Shown: in pieces, positions 12,385-24,151 of the stretch
How positions within the stretch are numbered: position 1 is the first letter of the stretch
How the letters are laid out: every line of letters begins with the position of its first letter
Origin: Orthonyx spaldingii
Taxonomy: Eukaryota > Chordata > Aves > Passeriformes > Orthonychidae
DNA length: 64,000 bases
Direction of reading: 5' to 3'
Assembly: GCA_013397795.1 (NCBI GenBank)
Contig: VZTJ01003574.1
Span: 1,802,044-1,866,043, forward strand
Made by a program: the position numbers and the translations under genes
Notes under the pieces: generated by a model
Databases searched by the model: none
What the model was told of the DNA's origin: nothing
The model's input: only the letters and a program-made list of their open reading frames with translations

Positions 12385-15257
12385 GTGAATGAGAACTTCC
12401 AGTCTCCACTCAGTTCAGGATCAGAGAGCAAGTGTTTCCATCTCACCAAGAGAATAAAGCCAGGGGAATTCTCACAGTGCTACTGAAATTAGTTCAGAGA
12501 GACTGACAACTGTGAGAGTTAATTTTTAAGGTGTCCAAGAGCAATCAGCATCAAATTGTTAATAATGTCTTTTGGAGTGTTTGAGGCCATGTAAATTGTA
12601 CTGATTTTGTGGCTAGCTGGGGTTATTTAGGAATGTCTGATATGAGGAATGTGATAACTGCAGGTTGGATGGAAATGCAGGATGGAATGTGGAGGGACTA
12701 ATTTGGGCCTTTTTATTTTATTTAAATATTAAAACATTCTCTCCATACTTCTGTGACCTCCAGCATAGGTTAAAGGGAGAATTTTGTGTATTTTGTTTGA
12801 AGCAAGTGCTCACTTATAGCTCACTTTTTCCATAGGTCTTTGGACAAGGGACCTACAGTTTTCCCCAGTGTTTATTCATTTAGGAGTTGAAAGGAGTTGA
12901 GAATTTTGTCATGCCAAACATGTATTTCCTCTGTTGTACATGTTCTAGGCTGGTTGATCTTCTGTTTTGTTTTATTTGTTGTTTTTGTTTGGGTTTTGTT
13001 TGGTTTCATTGTTATTGTGGGGGTTTGTTTGTTGGTTTTTTTTTGTTGTTGTTGGTTTTTTTTTTTTTTTGGTAGAGGTTCGATTGTGATTTGGGAAAAC
13101 ATTTGCTAAATAGTTTTTTAGAATGAGGCAGGTGGCTTGCTCTGTGTTCCTCCAGTAGGTTAGCACTGCTCATTACACTGCAGCATCACTGAGTCATTTC
13201 ATAGTGCTTGTCATTCTGTAAAAGATTAAATTAAAGACATGGCTACAAACTCAGATCCAGCAATATATGCGGCTCAGATTTCTGCAGAATGTTTCTTGTG
13301 CATTCAGGATGTATTTCAGCCACAATATGCCCAACGTGAGGCTGACAGCAGATTAACCTTGGTGGTTTAGATTGTGTAAGGCAGGGATTACAGATACACG
13401 TGTTTGCTGCTCAGGTAGCTGATGGAAAGAGGTTGATGTTCTGAAACCACAGGATTATGTCTGGTTAATGTTTGATCCCACAGTAAAATGCCTACCCAGA
13501 CCCCATTATTCTTGGCTTAAAAATGTCAATATTATTCTGGTGCTGTTAAAGAGCATAAGGAAAAGGTAGTGGAAAGAATTGTGCCTGTTGGGGCTTTTGG
13601 CTAAGCCACCGTTTAGCAGCTGCTCACATACAAATGTTTGTGGTGAGGGCAGAGGGAGGATTGTGAGTTTCTCCTGGCTGTGCTTTGCTTTGTGGCTTCA
13701 GCTTTCTTTTGTGGAGAAAAGGTGAAATAAAGGGGAGGGGGGAAATAGGGCATTGTGGATATAGTAGAAAATGCAGCTGCTGTGGAGTTGAATTGTGCCA
13801 GAGAGAGTAATGGAAGCTGGGATTCTTTTGATTCCAGCAGCAGGGCTCTGCTCTGTAGATGCTCAGGAAGGAGCACGGGGATGGCTCTCCTTGGTCGCTG
13901 TTTCCCTGTGGCCATTTCCAAGCTCTCTGTAAATAACTTGCTGGTTGCAGCTGTAGGGGATTTGGAGCAGCTCCTGGTTAACAGTGTCTGGGAGCTTTAG
14001 GAGACACCTTCCCTGTGATGGGATGAGGGGAAGGTGTGTCAAGGGGAGGAGCAGCTTTGCTTTATCAGAAAACAGTGACAGAGGAGCTGTACCATGATCA
14101 GGTGTCCAACAGGCACCACCAGGTCATGAGGAGTTCCTGAACAAAGCCTGGTTTGGTTTTAATCCTCTGGGAACTGATAACCAGCCTTGGTGGAGCCATC
14201 CTTCTGTCTGTGAATGTACAATTGTGTACTCAGCCAAGAGAGGTGGTTTTGCTTTCTTGTTCCTAAAGATTTGCTGCTAAGCAAAAAAGCCAAGCAAGGG
14301 AACCTGAACCCTCATACCTATAAAGATAACCGGGGATTCTGACAGCTGCCAAGGAATATCAACACATGGATTTCAGGTGGGAGGTTCTGTCAAAAACTGA
14401 CTTTTTTTAAAAGCAGAGCCCCTAGCCAGCATTTAATCTGGCCTTGCTGTTGCTATGATGTGTGGCAAGAAGGTTACCTGAGATAGTTTGGAAAATGTAA
14501 TCTGTCTTTTACTATCAGGTAAATAGAACGTGCTCTGAATTATAAGAAGCCTAAATTCAGTTTTAACCACTGGCCAAAGAGCCACCCATGACTCTCTGAA
14601 AGAGTCCTAGGCAGACCTAGGGATTCACTGAGTCATGGGGATGCACAGAGCTTTGCTTCAGGAACTTCTGAATGGGATTTGGTTTTTAACCAGCCCCATG
14701 TCCTGCAGGGAGCTCTTGCTTTTCTATTTTTTTCAGGAAGCAACACTGAAACTTTTGTTAAATGAAAGAGAAGAAATTTAAAGTGAGGTTCAGGAATATA
14801 TTAATTGAACAAAAGCTGTAGTTCATGGAATCTTAATGTCAGTAAAGCCACGTGAGGCGCAGGCTGAGATAATTTGCCCTATGGTGTTTTCCTGTTGCAT
14901 GGGTGTGACTTGAAATCCTGGTGTGCCTGTAACTCCATGAGATTGTTTGTTGCTATGAATTACTAAATGTATAAGGATGGTTGAACAGCATCTGTATGTG
15001 GGAGTGAAAATGAGCTATTAAAAACATTGAAAATAGGAATGTCTGAAATTAGAATTAGTCACACTCTTTTTGGTTAGATTTGCAAGTCTCCCACTCAGAG
15101 AACTGTTAAATACTTTTAATTCTTTAGTCGTCCTTTAAATTGTCTGTTTCAATGTAATTTTTCTAAGCCCTCATTATTCATTAATAATTTTGTTAGGGAT
15201 TACCATATTTTAGGTATTGGAGTGTTTGAATTGATTTAATACTTGTTTCCTTTACAG
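12385..15257. other. Probable intron
   Basis: Apart from the T/G tract, I see only a short open piece after ctatttttttcag at about 14737. It reads EATLKLLLNEREEI and then stops, with no usable donor. Its composition is helix-like, but as an internal exon it fails. Confidence 0.35.
12961..13072 (+). repeat. T/G-rich low-complexity tract
   Basis: A run of TTTG, TTTTGG and GTT units ending in T15 (13056-13070). It produces long artificial Phe/Val/Cys and, on the other strand, Lys/Asn/Thr open frames that should not be read as genes. Similar tracts recur near 43.7 kb and, in complement, near 49.15 kb. Confidence 0.85.
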
Positions 15258-15288
15258 CTGTCAGTTCAGGTGACTGGCAACTTTGAAG
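15258..15288 (+). CDS. Candidate short exon with alternative longer form
   Basis: After a good acceptor (gtttcctttacag) the phase-0 frame reads LSVQVTGNFE plus one base up to a weak donor (gtttgt). That base completes a Gly codon with the exon at 17314, giving ...GNFEGSIELSEFY. The frame also stays open far beyond this donor, to a second donor (gtaact) at 15407 or to a TAA at 15408-15410, with peptide including LVLASQLSSFSDVKIMC. The short form is preferred only because it joins the next exon in phase; the long form could be an alternative end. Confidence 0.35.
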
Positions 15289-17313
15289 GTTTGTTGGTTT
15301 TGGCTTCTCAGCTCAGCAGTTTCAGTGATGTGAAGATCATGTGTACTCAGCAATTTGAAGATGAGTTTCACTTTCAGTGTCCTCATTTGGATGGCCAGAA
15401 ATCCCAGTAACTTCATAAATGTAGGCTCAAATGTCTTAGGGTGGTGTTTGCCTTATTTAAATTTAAAGGGATTAACACAAGCTTATTCTAGGAAACTCAA
15501 GGAAGTCTGCTGTGTTAATATATGCATATTCTGAAAGTTTTACCTATTTTTTTCTTTATACCTTATAAGAGTGAGTGGAAAAAGCTTAAAACCCCAATAG
15601 TCACCCCTTTGCAGCAGATGCAATGGAATGGGATTCTGCAGGGAGGTGCCATGGTAACTGAAGTCACTGAGGCAGTCGGTGTCGAGCTGTTTATTGGAGA
15701 GTGCTGTATTTAGGCTTTGGGTCACCCCAGTATGAACAGCAGATGGAAAGTTTGTTTGCTGGTCTCACTTCCTGCCCTTCAGAACCCAGAAATATGAGGT
15801 GACACAGAACACAGGATTGCACTGACTTTGCTACTCTACACAGGGAGAATTGGCCCCTGGAAGCCAGGGTTGTCTTTTGGAGCACTTCTCCCCTCTTGCC
15901 AGATCCCGTGGCGTCCCTGCAGCTGCTGCACTGTCTGTGCTGTCCAGTTAATGATACCCTGCCTGTCTGCAGGGAATTTAGCACCTGGCACAAGTAGAGG
16001 AGCCTGTGCTTTGTGACCTTCCAGCTGGGAAAATACCAGGAAGGTCTTTTCCATGGGAAACTCCATGATTGGAATCAGTAAGAAAAGTGGAAGTGGAGTG
16101 CAGTGGGAAGACATCCAATCTTTTCTCAGAAATTATAAACGGAGCCATCGTGCAGGCTGTGAAGTCTGGGCAGTGCAATAGATCCTATTAGCTGTGATTT
16201 TCACAAACACTGGGGGGCTTCTCTTTCTACCTCTACAAGAACTTTTTAAATTCCAGAATAGGAAGTGAAGTCTCATTGCCAAGGTTTCATTTGGCGTGCT
16301 TTAGTGCAGCTCATTTATGTGTACACTGATGTATGACCATAAATTAAAATGCAGTCCTTGCCCAAATGTTGAGAGGGGCATTGCAAGGCAGAACTTGTTA
16401 CTTTGCTTGTTTAAAATTCAGCCACGACTGGTCAGACTTCATTGTTAAGACAAGATAGTGCTGCTTTCAGAAGGAAACAATCACTCTTGGAGCAGGGTTT
16501 GAAATGCTTTATGAGTTAGATGAGCAAACCAGGGCCCATCAGAACTCTTTTAAACTAACTGGGAAACTTGTGAAGTCACTAAACCAGCTCAGGAGCAGCT
16601 CAGGTGTGAGCTCAGCTCAGAACAGGTGACTGCCGTTCTCTCCTGCAGTTAGGGAGACACAAAGCAGCACAGTGAGGAGAACCAGATAAATTGGAAGGAA
16701 AGATGAAATCAGTAATAGGGGAAAAACTTTAACAAAGTGATTATCTAGATAAAAAGCTGGTCTCAAAAGACCTGAGGCTTGACACATGAAAAATTAATGG
16801 AAGAAAGCAGTAGCAAATAGTTTTCTAGGAGTCCTGTTGTATTGGAGGGAGGATGGATAAGAGATTTACCAAGCATTTAATTAGGTTATGTCCAACAGCA
16901 TTATGAAGTAGGTGAATGTGTGGATTGATTCATCTGGTTTTGGATTTTGTAAATAAGGAAGAACAAATTCAGCTGAAACAAACCAGACTGATTAGGTAGG
17001 AAGATTTCATAACCTGGAAAAAAGTATGCTGGATCAGAATATTGATAATAAATCTCATTACTAATGCTCATTTTCTACACTGATATTTATACTTTCCAGA
17101 CAAAATAATATTTAAGTTTGCAGTGCAGTACCGTGTCAAAAGAACTCAAAGTCTATTTAATCTCGGAGAAATAGGAAGCTGTATCTAATAGCTGCTTTAT
17201 TTTCTTCTATTCGGTTTTTTTGTGCAAGTTAACATAAACCAGAGTTGTTTATCTGATTATATCTGTGGCCTTGAATTTGTTTCTGTGTTGTGCTATATAT
17301 CTCTGCTTTACAG
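15289..17313. other. Probable intron, or partly an extended exon to 15406
   Basis: The first ~120 bases remain open in the frame of the preceding exon and may be coding in an alternative transcript. The remainder shows no well-supported exon and no recognisable repeat. Confidence 0.35.
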
Positions 17314-17393
17314 GTTCAATTGAACTTTCAGAGTTTTACAGCCTTTTGTCAGTTCTCCAGTCTTCAGAGAATGATGAAAACTTTGTGATAATG
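17314..17393 (+). CDS. Candidate exon, acidic-aromatic segment
   Basis: It is preceded by tatatctctgctttacag. With one carried base it reads GSIELSEFYSLLSVLQSSEN and then DENFVIM, ending in phase 0. The donor is ambiguous: gtttca at 17394 or gtgata at 17385, both phase 0. Either one joins the phase-0 start of the next exon at 18248. The sequence ELSEFYSLLSVLQSSE is strongly protein-like. In the same frame a TAA follows shortly, so splicing is required for continuation. Confidence 0.48.
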
Positions 17394-18247
17394 GTTTCAC
17401 ATTAAACTTGCAGGCCTTAATAATAAATATTTTGGGTTGGTATTACCTGAAGCTACCAGTTAGATCATACCAGCAGTCAGCTGGTTTCTGTGCAGTGGAA
17501 CTGTGTGATTAAAGCTCAGTGAATTTAAAGCTGTAAGGAGCTGGTGAGTGTTTGTACCACTGCAAGCTGTAGTTTTCACTGCAGAGCAAGTGTGTTAATT
17601 GTTTTACAAACTGTAAAGAATAAAATGTTTCTCAGATGCAGTGCAGCTACCAAAGGAGGTATAAAAAGGAACAGTTAAGTTCCTACTTTTAGTGAAACAA
17701 AGCAGATCAATCCTTGCTGGTACTGATAGGCTACTTTATATAGTGTCACCTGCTACGTCAGGAATTGAGGCTGTGGGAGTGAATTAAGCAATAAATAAGT
17801 CTGTGCATGTGACATTTCATTTTTGGACTGCTGTGGAATAGAATGTAAAAGCTGCCCACAAGTGCATTGATTCTGCTTGCTGGCTTGGGCAATGACCTAT
17901 TTCAGAGCAACACTGGCATGTAAAGTTCCTGGAACTCATCCTGCATAGTACACAAACCAGAGCAGATGCTTTTTCCCTCTTAACTGCTCTAGAAGAAAGT
18001 AGATCCCTTTAGCTGATACGCAGTAACTGCTGGGTTAAATCTCAATTATTTTAGAAGATATGTGTAGGTGATTGAGCTTGTGTGTAATATCTGAACATAC
18101 AGAACAAACACATTCTCCTTCACTCTTGCAATATTGAGGGAATTTGCAGCCTTGGGTCTGTGTCTGCCATCCTCCAAGGTGCTTGACATCTTGAATTCAG
18201 TTGCTGATCATTGATATTTTTTTCTCCCCCCGTGCTGCCCCCCTTAG
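17394..18247. other. Probable intron
   Basis: Contains ordinary AT-rich sequence ending in a strong C/T tract (ttttttctccccccgtgctgc) that serves the acceptor at 18246-18247. No other feature was seen. Confidence 0.45.
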
Positions 18248-18336
18248 TCACATGTAAAGGCTGACATCTGTCCTAGAGACAAATTCCAGCCAGAGTTGGA
18301 CAAAGTAAAAATGGAGAAGAGTCTTGAGTCAAAGGA
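18248..18336 (+). CDS. Candidate exon, charged linker segment
   Basis: A very strong pyrimidine tract and acceptor (ccccccttag) is followed by 29 open codons in phase 0, then a perfect donor (gtaagt) leaving two bases (GA). The peptide begins SHVKADICPRDKFQPELDKV and continues KMEKSLESK. Alternating Lys/Glu and the absence of bulky hydrophobics suggest a surface linker or coiled helix. The other two frames stop early. The two leftover bases are completed by the first base of the 19368 candidate exon. Confidence 0.58.
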
Positions 18337-19367
18337 GTAAGTTCACTTCAGTAAACAACTGAGCAAGCAACATAAAACCATTTTCTTATACGAGTGCACG
18401 TGCCTGCATTTTTGGCTGTGCCAAAAATTGCTGGTGGGTCTTGGTCCTAATTTGTTACTGGGATACTGAGTTTTGGAGGTTTGTGGACTTTGCCAATGTG
18501 CTGTTAACAGCTGCTTGGGAACCACACATCAACAGACTTCAGGGGGCTGCAGTGCTCCAGGATCCTGCCTCTGCTTTCATCAGGATCTTGTTATGAGCTG
18601 TGTCTGTGCTGGGTCATTGCTCTGTTTCGAGTTTGAGAGAGATCCCTGTTTTCTATGGCACAAGGCTACAGAGTGAAGGGTGCAGAGTTTTTGTGCTTTG
18701 AAATGCTGCTGGAATTTTGGAGCCCAGATGAAAGCTTTTAATATCTCCCAAGATACAAAGCTCCTGTTCATGCTATTGAAAAATCTTCTGTTAACAGCAG
18801 CTGTTAGTAATGGGCATCACTTCTCTGCAGTACTTCAAAGCACGTTAGCAAGTAATTAGAAAAATTGTAGCAGTATTCAAGAAAATAAAGGCTACTGGTA
18901 CAGTAGCTGGAGATGTGTCACAATAGGAACTCTCTTTGTGCACCTGCTCAAGTGTGACAAGCAAATGCATTTTAAATAATATGTACTGTGGCAACACTGG
19001 ATGTCAGAGTGTTTAAAAACACATTAATGGTCTCTTGGGTGTGACATATTTAGCAGGAATTAATAATAATAAAAACCCTTGGATTTAACTATTTTTCGAC
19101 ATCACATGAGGTGGCTGAATCGAGCAAGAAAACTCCTTAGAAGATAAGAAGATAAGTTTTCTTTCACTTTTGAATGAGCTTTTTCCTTTGTTCCCCAGTT
19201 TTACCTTTTGTTGTCCATTATTGCTGCCTTCCTGAACATGTGAGGAGCAGTGAAATCTATCAGGAAAATCAGAAAGGAGGCACAATGCAGCTATCACCAG
19301 CTACCACATCCATCACCGTTTGTCTTCAGTGTTGTGACTGAACAAAACTTCTTCTGTCTCTCTCCAG
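18337..19367. other. Probable intron
   Basis: Nothing beyond short chance open frames on both strands (for example 18473-18676). It ends in a good pyrimidine tract (cttcttctgtctctctccag). Confidence 0.42.
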
Positions 19368-19399
19368 TTCTGCTAAAAATATTAATACTATTTTACCTT
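19368..19399 (+). CDS. Candidate 32-nt exon
   Basis: It follows an excellent acceptor and ends at a moderate donor (gtagct). Taking two carried-over bases and leaving one, it reads SAKNINTILP. It is the piece that makes the phase of 18248-18336 meet the phase of 21174-21228: the join reads ESKDSAKNINTILPYEEMKH. A 17-nt alternative bridge near 20764 would also restore the phase but is less convincing. Confidence 0.42.
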
Positions 19400-21173
19400 G
19401 TAGCTAACTGATCAGTGTCCCATATCTCATTGAATCATGTAAGCATTCTGTACAATTAAACTGCAGTAGTATTTAGCACTATGTGGAAAACCCTTATGAA
19501 TATTCTTTGGTATTTATAACATTAGTCACGAGTTGATTTGATACTGGAAGAAATGCAGCAGGTGATGCTGAGCTGTGGCAGAAGCCACATCTGTATGTGT
19601 TAAAATGTAATGTGTATTGCTACAAAAGTGTTTTGTTTCAGGAGGCTGACAGGACATGCAAATAGTTCTATCTGCAGTAGACAACATAAGTTAACTTCTT
19701 GTGACCCACAGCCCTTGTAGAAGGGGAGATCTGGCAGTGAAATATTTAATAGGTTTCAGCAGCAGAGGGACAGAATATTGAGGCAGAATACAATCAGAGA
19801 ATTAATCATGTTGATCTAATCTGTTCTTACACCTCAGCTCCCTGTGGATGCTGATACCCCAGCAGCTTCTACTGCTGCCTATCCTTGGCAGAGAGACCAC
19901 ATCCACTTGGAAGAAAATCTGCTGTAATTCTTTCCTCATTTTAGTCTCTTTACCTTGCCTTGGACGTTGTTGCCATCTCTCTTCACTAGATGGGTCAATG
20001 GAGTGTGTCCTTGGGTACTGTTGCTTGGTTGCTTGGTTTATGCTGCTCTTGCAGAGTGCTCACGTGGGCAGTCACAGCTGGGCTGGAGTTTTAGACATGT
20101 TGCACATCCTTTGCAGCTCCCTGCAAGGTTACCTGTGTGACTGAATCCACACTGACCTGGCAGATGGCAGTATCTGTCATGTACTCAATTACAGAAATAG
20201 GTTTGGGGAAAAATAATAGGTTTCCCGGGAGACTAAATCTTGAAGGAACCACTGGGAGCAGATACACAACACTTACTGCATTGGGAAAAAAAAAAGCAAA
20301 CTCCCAAACTTGATACTTATAAACTTATTTTTCTAAGTCTATATTTTGCTAGGGAATAGTTCTAGAAAGTAAAAATAACTTTGGCATATTAGATTGAAGG
20401 GCAATATTCCTGTAAGTTTTTTCCGGAGCAGGAGCTTGCTGATGTTCATTGCTTTGGGTTAAACAAGAAGCACAAGTGGAGGAGATCCCCTTCTCAGTAG
20501 TCAGGGTCATGAGGGGAGTTGTAAAACTACAGCATGTGAGAGAATGATGTTCTGGGAGCTCAGAGAAAGGCTGAAGATGGATTTGAGGGGGAAACTCAAG
20601 GCATGCCACCCTGGTTAATGACAGGCAGCGTGCCCACCCTGCCCCGTGGACAACGTGCCTGCCCTGTGTGGGTGGGTCTGGTAAAGGCATCTCATTCCCT
20701 GTGGAGTCAGCGTTGGAGGAGGGAATGCACTGCTGGAGATGGGCCAAGGTCTGGCTCCAAGTGTTTATGCATCTTCTCAGCTTTCATTGTTTCTCTGGTG
20801 ATTGCTTCCGTATATACAAAATCTGACAAATAATTGCAGTTTGAAGGGCGTGCTTAATGGAGGGCCATAAAAGTGATTCACAGGCAACTGTAAACTGAAC
20901 TATTACACTAAAGGATAAAAAGCTTCCTTAATGAGCTGTACAAGACAGTTATCGATGTATTTATGAAAACATTTCCAAGTACATGTAACCAGGGGAATTA
21001 AAAGATAAATATTTAAAGATTGGCTGACAGTTTTCACATGTAGCAAAACTCCAGTTCCTCTATTAGGCAGTAAATTTATAAAAAGTATATATTTACATTA
21101 TTTGTAACAAAAGAGAAACAAAACTTGCATTAAACCCTGATGTTTTGCTCTGTAATTGTGTTTATCTATTCAG
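19400..21173. other. Probable intron
   Basis: Holds several chance open frames. One of 98 codons on the + strand (19848-20144) follows a reasonable acceptor, but its hydrophobic Cys/Leu composition is not protein-like. Otherwise AT-rich, with ATTA-like motifs near 20.9-21.1 kb. Confidence 0.38.
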
Positions 21174-21228
21174 ATGAAGAGATGAAGCATGAAGAAAATG
21201 GGCGGGTGAGATTCAGAATATTAATAAG
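21174..21228 (+). CDS. Candidate penultimate exon
   Basis: An acceptor (gtttatctattcag) and a good donor (AAG followed by gtaaac) bound a single open frame that needs one carried base and leaves two. The peptide is EEMKHEENGRVRFRILI: an acidic start followed by a basic-hydrophobic strand or helix. The leftover AG is completed by the first G of the last exon, giving ...RILIRIAASVL. The other two frames stop within four codons. An internal gtgaga at about 21206 is a possible alternative donor. Confidence 0.52.
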
Positions 21229-21713
21229 GTAAACCAACATTTTTTTCCATCCAAATAATTTATTAGCATCGTGTCATAGAAGTGTATTTAAGAGGATGAA
21301 ACCTAACAACAGTTCAGAGTTTGATTAAGTTTCTCTTCATCCTATCATTGCTGTACACAATCAGGTTATTCAAGTGTGATCCTTAAATGCTCACAATATG
21401 ATTCATAGCCTTGTTCTTCACACCCCAGAGAGAGAAAAATTGGTCTGTGGGTATGAATCTGATGAATATATGGATCAATGCATGCCCTTTTAATGTTTAT
21501 TATACACATGCACTTTTAGTTTGGATAAATGATTATCTCATTGTGTTACTTGCTCTTTTTAGACGTGCTGTGTTATTGTCTGAGCTAAACTTCAGAAGCA
21601 TTTTAAGCATTCAGGGCTGACACTTGATTTGGCATTACCTTGTCAGTTGAGATTACTTTTATTCTTGAATGGATTAATAATCGATAGGTGTTAAACAATA
21701 TGTTTTTCCTTAG
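21229..21713. other. Probable last intron
   Basis: A short intron of about 485 bases with ordinary AT-rich content, ending in atgtttttccttag. A 69-codon open frame inside it (21411-21620) has no splice support. Confidence 0.42.
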
Positions 21714-21816
21714 GATTGCAGCTTCTGTGTTGTGCAGCTCTGACATAAAGAACGAAGAGCTGGCTCATGCTTTCAAGTCAGCTTTAGAGCTTTCTTTAGA
21801 TGTACCAATTTCTTAG
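21714..21816 (+). CDS. Candidate terminal exon with stop codon
   Basis: After the acceptor (gtttttccttag) the frame set by the previous exon runs 33 codons to TAG at 21814-21816. The peptide starts IAASVLCSSDIKNEELAHAF and ends SALELSLDVPIS. It looks like one hydrophobic helix, a short acidic turn and a second amphipathic helix, a natural protein C-terminus. No good donor lies before the stop. This closes the phase-consistent chain 15258-21816. The protein family is not recognised, so function is unassigned. Confidence 0.52.
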
Positions 21817-22860
21817 GTTTATTACACCACAGAGTTTATGGATGGAGGCTGTCCCAGTGGCTGTGACTCCTTGAAAAGAAGGGGTGAATGGGGAAAATGC
21901 ATGACAAGGTAGACAATGTATGCAAAACATTGACTCCAGCCTTGATCCTGCTCCTGGGGAAAGCTACTGGCAGTGCTGAAGTGCAGTAATAGAAGTGTTT
22001 CAGTCATGGGGACCTCTTCTACAGCATCAAGAGGGTTGTGGTGAAGCTGAATTTAAGCCCAGGTGATGATGCTCACCACATTATCACTTACAAAAGCACT
22101 GAGTAGATAATTTGGCAAAAAACATTAATTAACTTCACAGATGTCAAGCAATCATTTAGTAACCTCCACTAGGATTTGTGAATCTTTGAAAGTGTAGTAC
22201 AAGGAATTGATTTTAAACTTCTTCTAACATTCTAGTGGGACACTAGGATTTGTTTTTTTGTTTTTTCCTTGGCATTATTTGATTACTTGAAATTTTGCTT
22301 TAGTGAGTGTCTCTTCTATTCCACTTGCTCTGTTAGAATGCAGTTGTTCTAGCCCCTGAGAGTCACTGGCCTTAGAATGAAAGGTGATTTGTGTATTAGG
22401 GATTCTGTGGAAAACTAGTAATGATTGGTTTGTTTCTACATGAGAATGCGAGGGAAGGAGAGGAGAATCAGGAATTCTAAACAATGTGATAGTGGTGGAA
22501 GCACAGGACACACTTAGGTTCTGTATGAATGTTCAAACTTTGGGAAGGTTTTCGGTCTGGCTCTGCACACCACGTGTCTGACTCTTAGGATGGATCAGCC
22601 TGTGTTAATTATGTCTTTAATCTCTCTTGCACCAAATTGTCAGTGGTTGAGAGAAAGAAACCCGTTGACTAAAGGTAGAGCATAATAATAATAATTTGTA
22701 AACCCAGTATTTCTACACCAACAGTTGCATCATCTCCATGGCAAGCAGATTGTTGCATTTTAGAGCACAAGTAAGGCTTCATTTCAGTGGCTATTGTAAA
22801 AGCACTTATGCATTTGATTTCTTGGTACATATGCACAATTAAAACTGGAAGATTTTGATG
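21817..22860 (+). other. Possible 3' UTR with ATTAAA poly(A) signal
   Basis: Downstream of the TAG there is no AATAAA in the first kilobase. A variant poly(A) signal, ATTAAA, occurs at 22838-22843, about 1 kb after the stop, which is a typical 3' UTR length. T- and GT-containing sequence follows it. The exact end is inferred. Confidence 0.3.
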
Positions 22861-22928
22861 TAAATACAGTTTATGGATTATGTACTTCAGCCTGGGCAGC
22901 CTACCCTCATGTTGCTGTTTTTTTTCAG

Positions 22929-23057
22929 GAAACTCCTGCTGCAGCTCCTTGCTCGGCTGAGATGCTCGTTGAGATCAGCTGGTGGAGGTGCCTTTATGTC
23001 CATCTGGAGAACTGAGGCATTTTACATGCAGGGAAGATCACAGCAACAAGTCTGCAG
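22929..23057 (+). other. Candidate spliced exon, coding status unclear
   Basis: Splice sites are excellent: a T-rich tract (ctgttttttttcag) before it and a perfect donor (CAG followed by gtaaga) after it. One frame is open throughout and reads KLLLQLLARLRCSLRSAGGG onward, but it runs into a stop in the next good exon (23369-23493). It may therefore be an exon of a non-coding or weakly coding transcript starting just downstream of the main gene. Confidence 0.35.
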
Positions 23058-23368
23058 GTAAGAAGGGAAGAATTCCTGAATGATTCCCTGAGGTTGCCAA
23101 ACTGTGCTACATCCCTGGTATTCACTGCTTTGCCTGGTGCCTTTGGCACATTGTTGCTGTCAGTGCAGGGAGGACCCTGTGCTTCAAATACCCAGGTAAT
23201 TTCTGTCTTGATTTCAGAAAAAAGTGTGTGCATTTTTTAGCAGTTTCAGGCACATCTTAACTCAAAATTTGCCCTGTGGAGAGGAGTTTATGTCACCCTA
23301 CAGCTGCTCAAAATGTCATAGACAACTGAATTTGCCCCACCAAGGTAATCCTTGTTTCCTTCCTGCAG

Positions 23369-23493
23369 GCTGGAGCAGCGTGCTGCTCGCAGGGGCAGAG
23401 GGAGCTCTGGTAGAGCTGAGCTCACACGATGCTGAAACTCCAGGTTCTCAAATCTGCACAGAGCATTCCTTTCCCTCAGCAGCCCTCAGACAG
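23369..23493 (+). other. Candidate spliced exon, coding status unclear
   Basis: It lies between a strong acceptor (tgtttccttcctgcag) and a strong donor (CAG followed by gtaaac), 311 bases after the previous candidate. One frame is open across it (WSSVLLAGAEGALVELSSHD onward, phase 0 at the end), but this is not the frame inherited from 22929-23057. The pair therefore looks like non-coding RNA exons rather than coding ones. Confidence 0.33.
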
Positions 23494-24151
23494 GTAAACC
23501 TTCGCTGAGGATACAAACCCACTGAGATGCACTCAGGTTTCTGTGGTGCCCAAATTACCCAGGGCAGCTGTTCCATTCACCGAGAGCACGCACAGATTCC
23601 GTCTTCCCCCCTGGCAGAGTAGTTACCGTGGCAACTATCACATGGCATGAGATTTTCACTGCTAGGAGCTAACACAGGAGCTAAGTCTGACGTGTGGTAC
23701 GTCATACTCAGTGCACTCCTCAGATGGAAGCACGTGGTGGCAGGAGAACTGACACCTTTTGCAGTGTGATGGGGTGAGTTCATGCCAACAGCAGTGCTGT
23801 GCTCAGAGTTTAGCTTCATCAGTGTTGCCTAAAACTGGTCTGTGTGGTATTAAATGCATAACCAGCATTTTTCCCTGATGAGTTCAGTGATGATGAACAT
23901 AAGTGAAACCCTTTTTCCTACACCCCTTTAGTCAAAGATGCCTTATTGAACTTTATTAGTAGAATAATAAGGTTTTGCAGTTCCTGGAGAATCCTCTTAA
24001 AACGTGGATGGTGGGACTTGAATTAGCTCAAGCTGCTGACTTTAAGACCTCACATAAAGAGAAGAGCATGTGCACATTGTGAGTTTTCAAAACACTCTAA
24101 ACAGTGTGCAGTAATACCTTGCACTTTTCCCCCCTTTCTCCTCCTCTCCAG

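Noticed and set aside
12961..13166. Phe/Val-rich and Lys/Asn/Thr-rich open frames
   Set aside because: They are translations of a T/G low-complexity tract.
15258..15288. Resemblance of VQVTGNFE to a short stretch of the meiotic protein M1AP
   Set aside because: Only a handful of residues match and the surrounding exons do not resemble that protein, so no gene name was assigned.
19848..20144. 98-codon + strand frame after a reasonable acceptor
   Set aside because: Runs of Leu/Cys and lack of a donor. It does not help the phase of the flanking gene exons.
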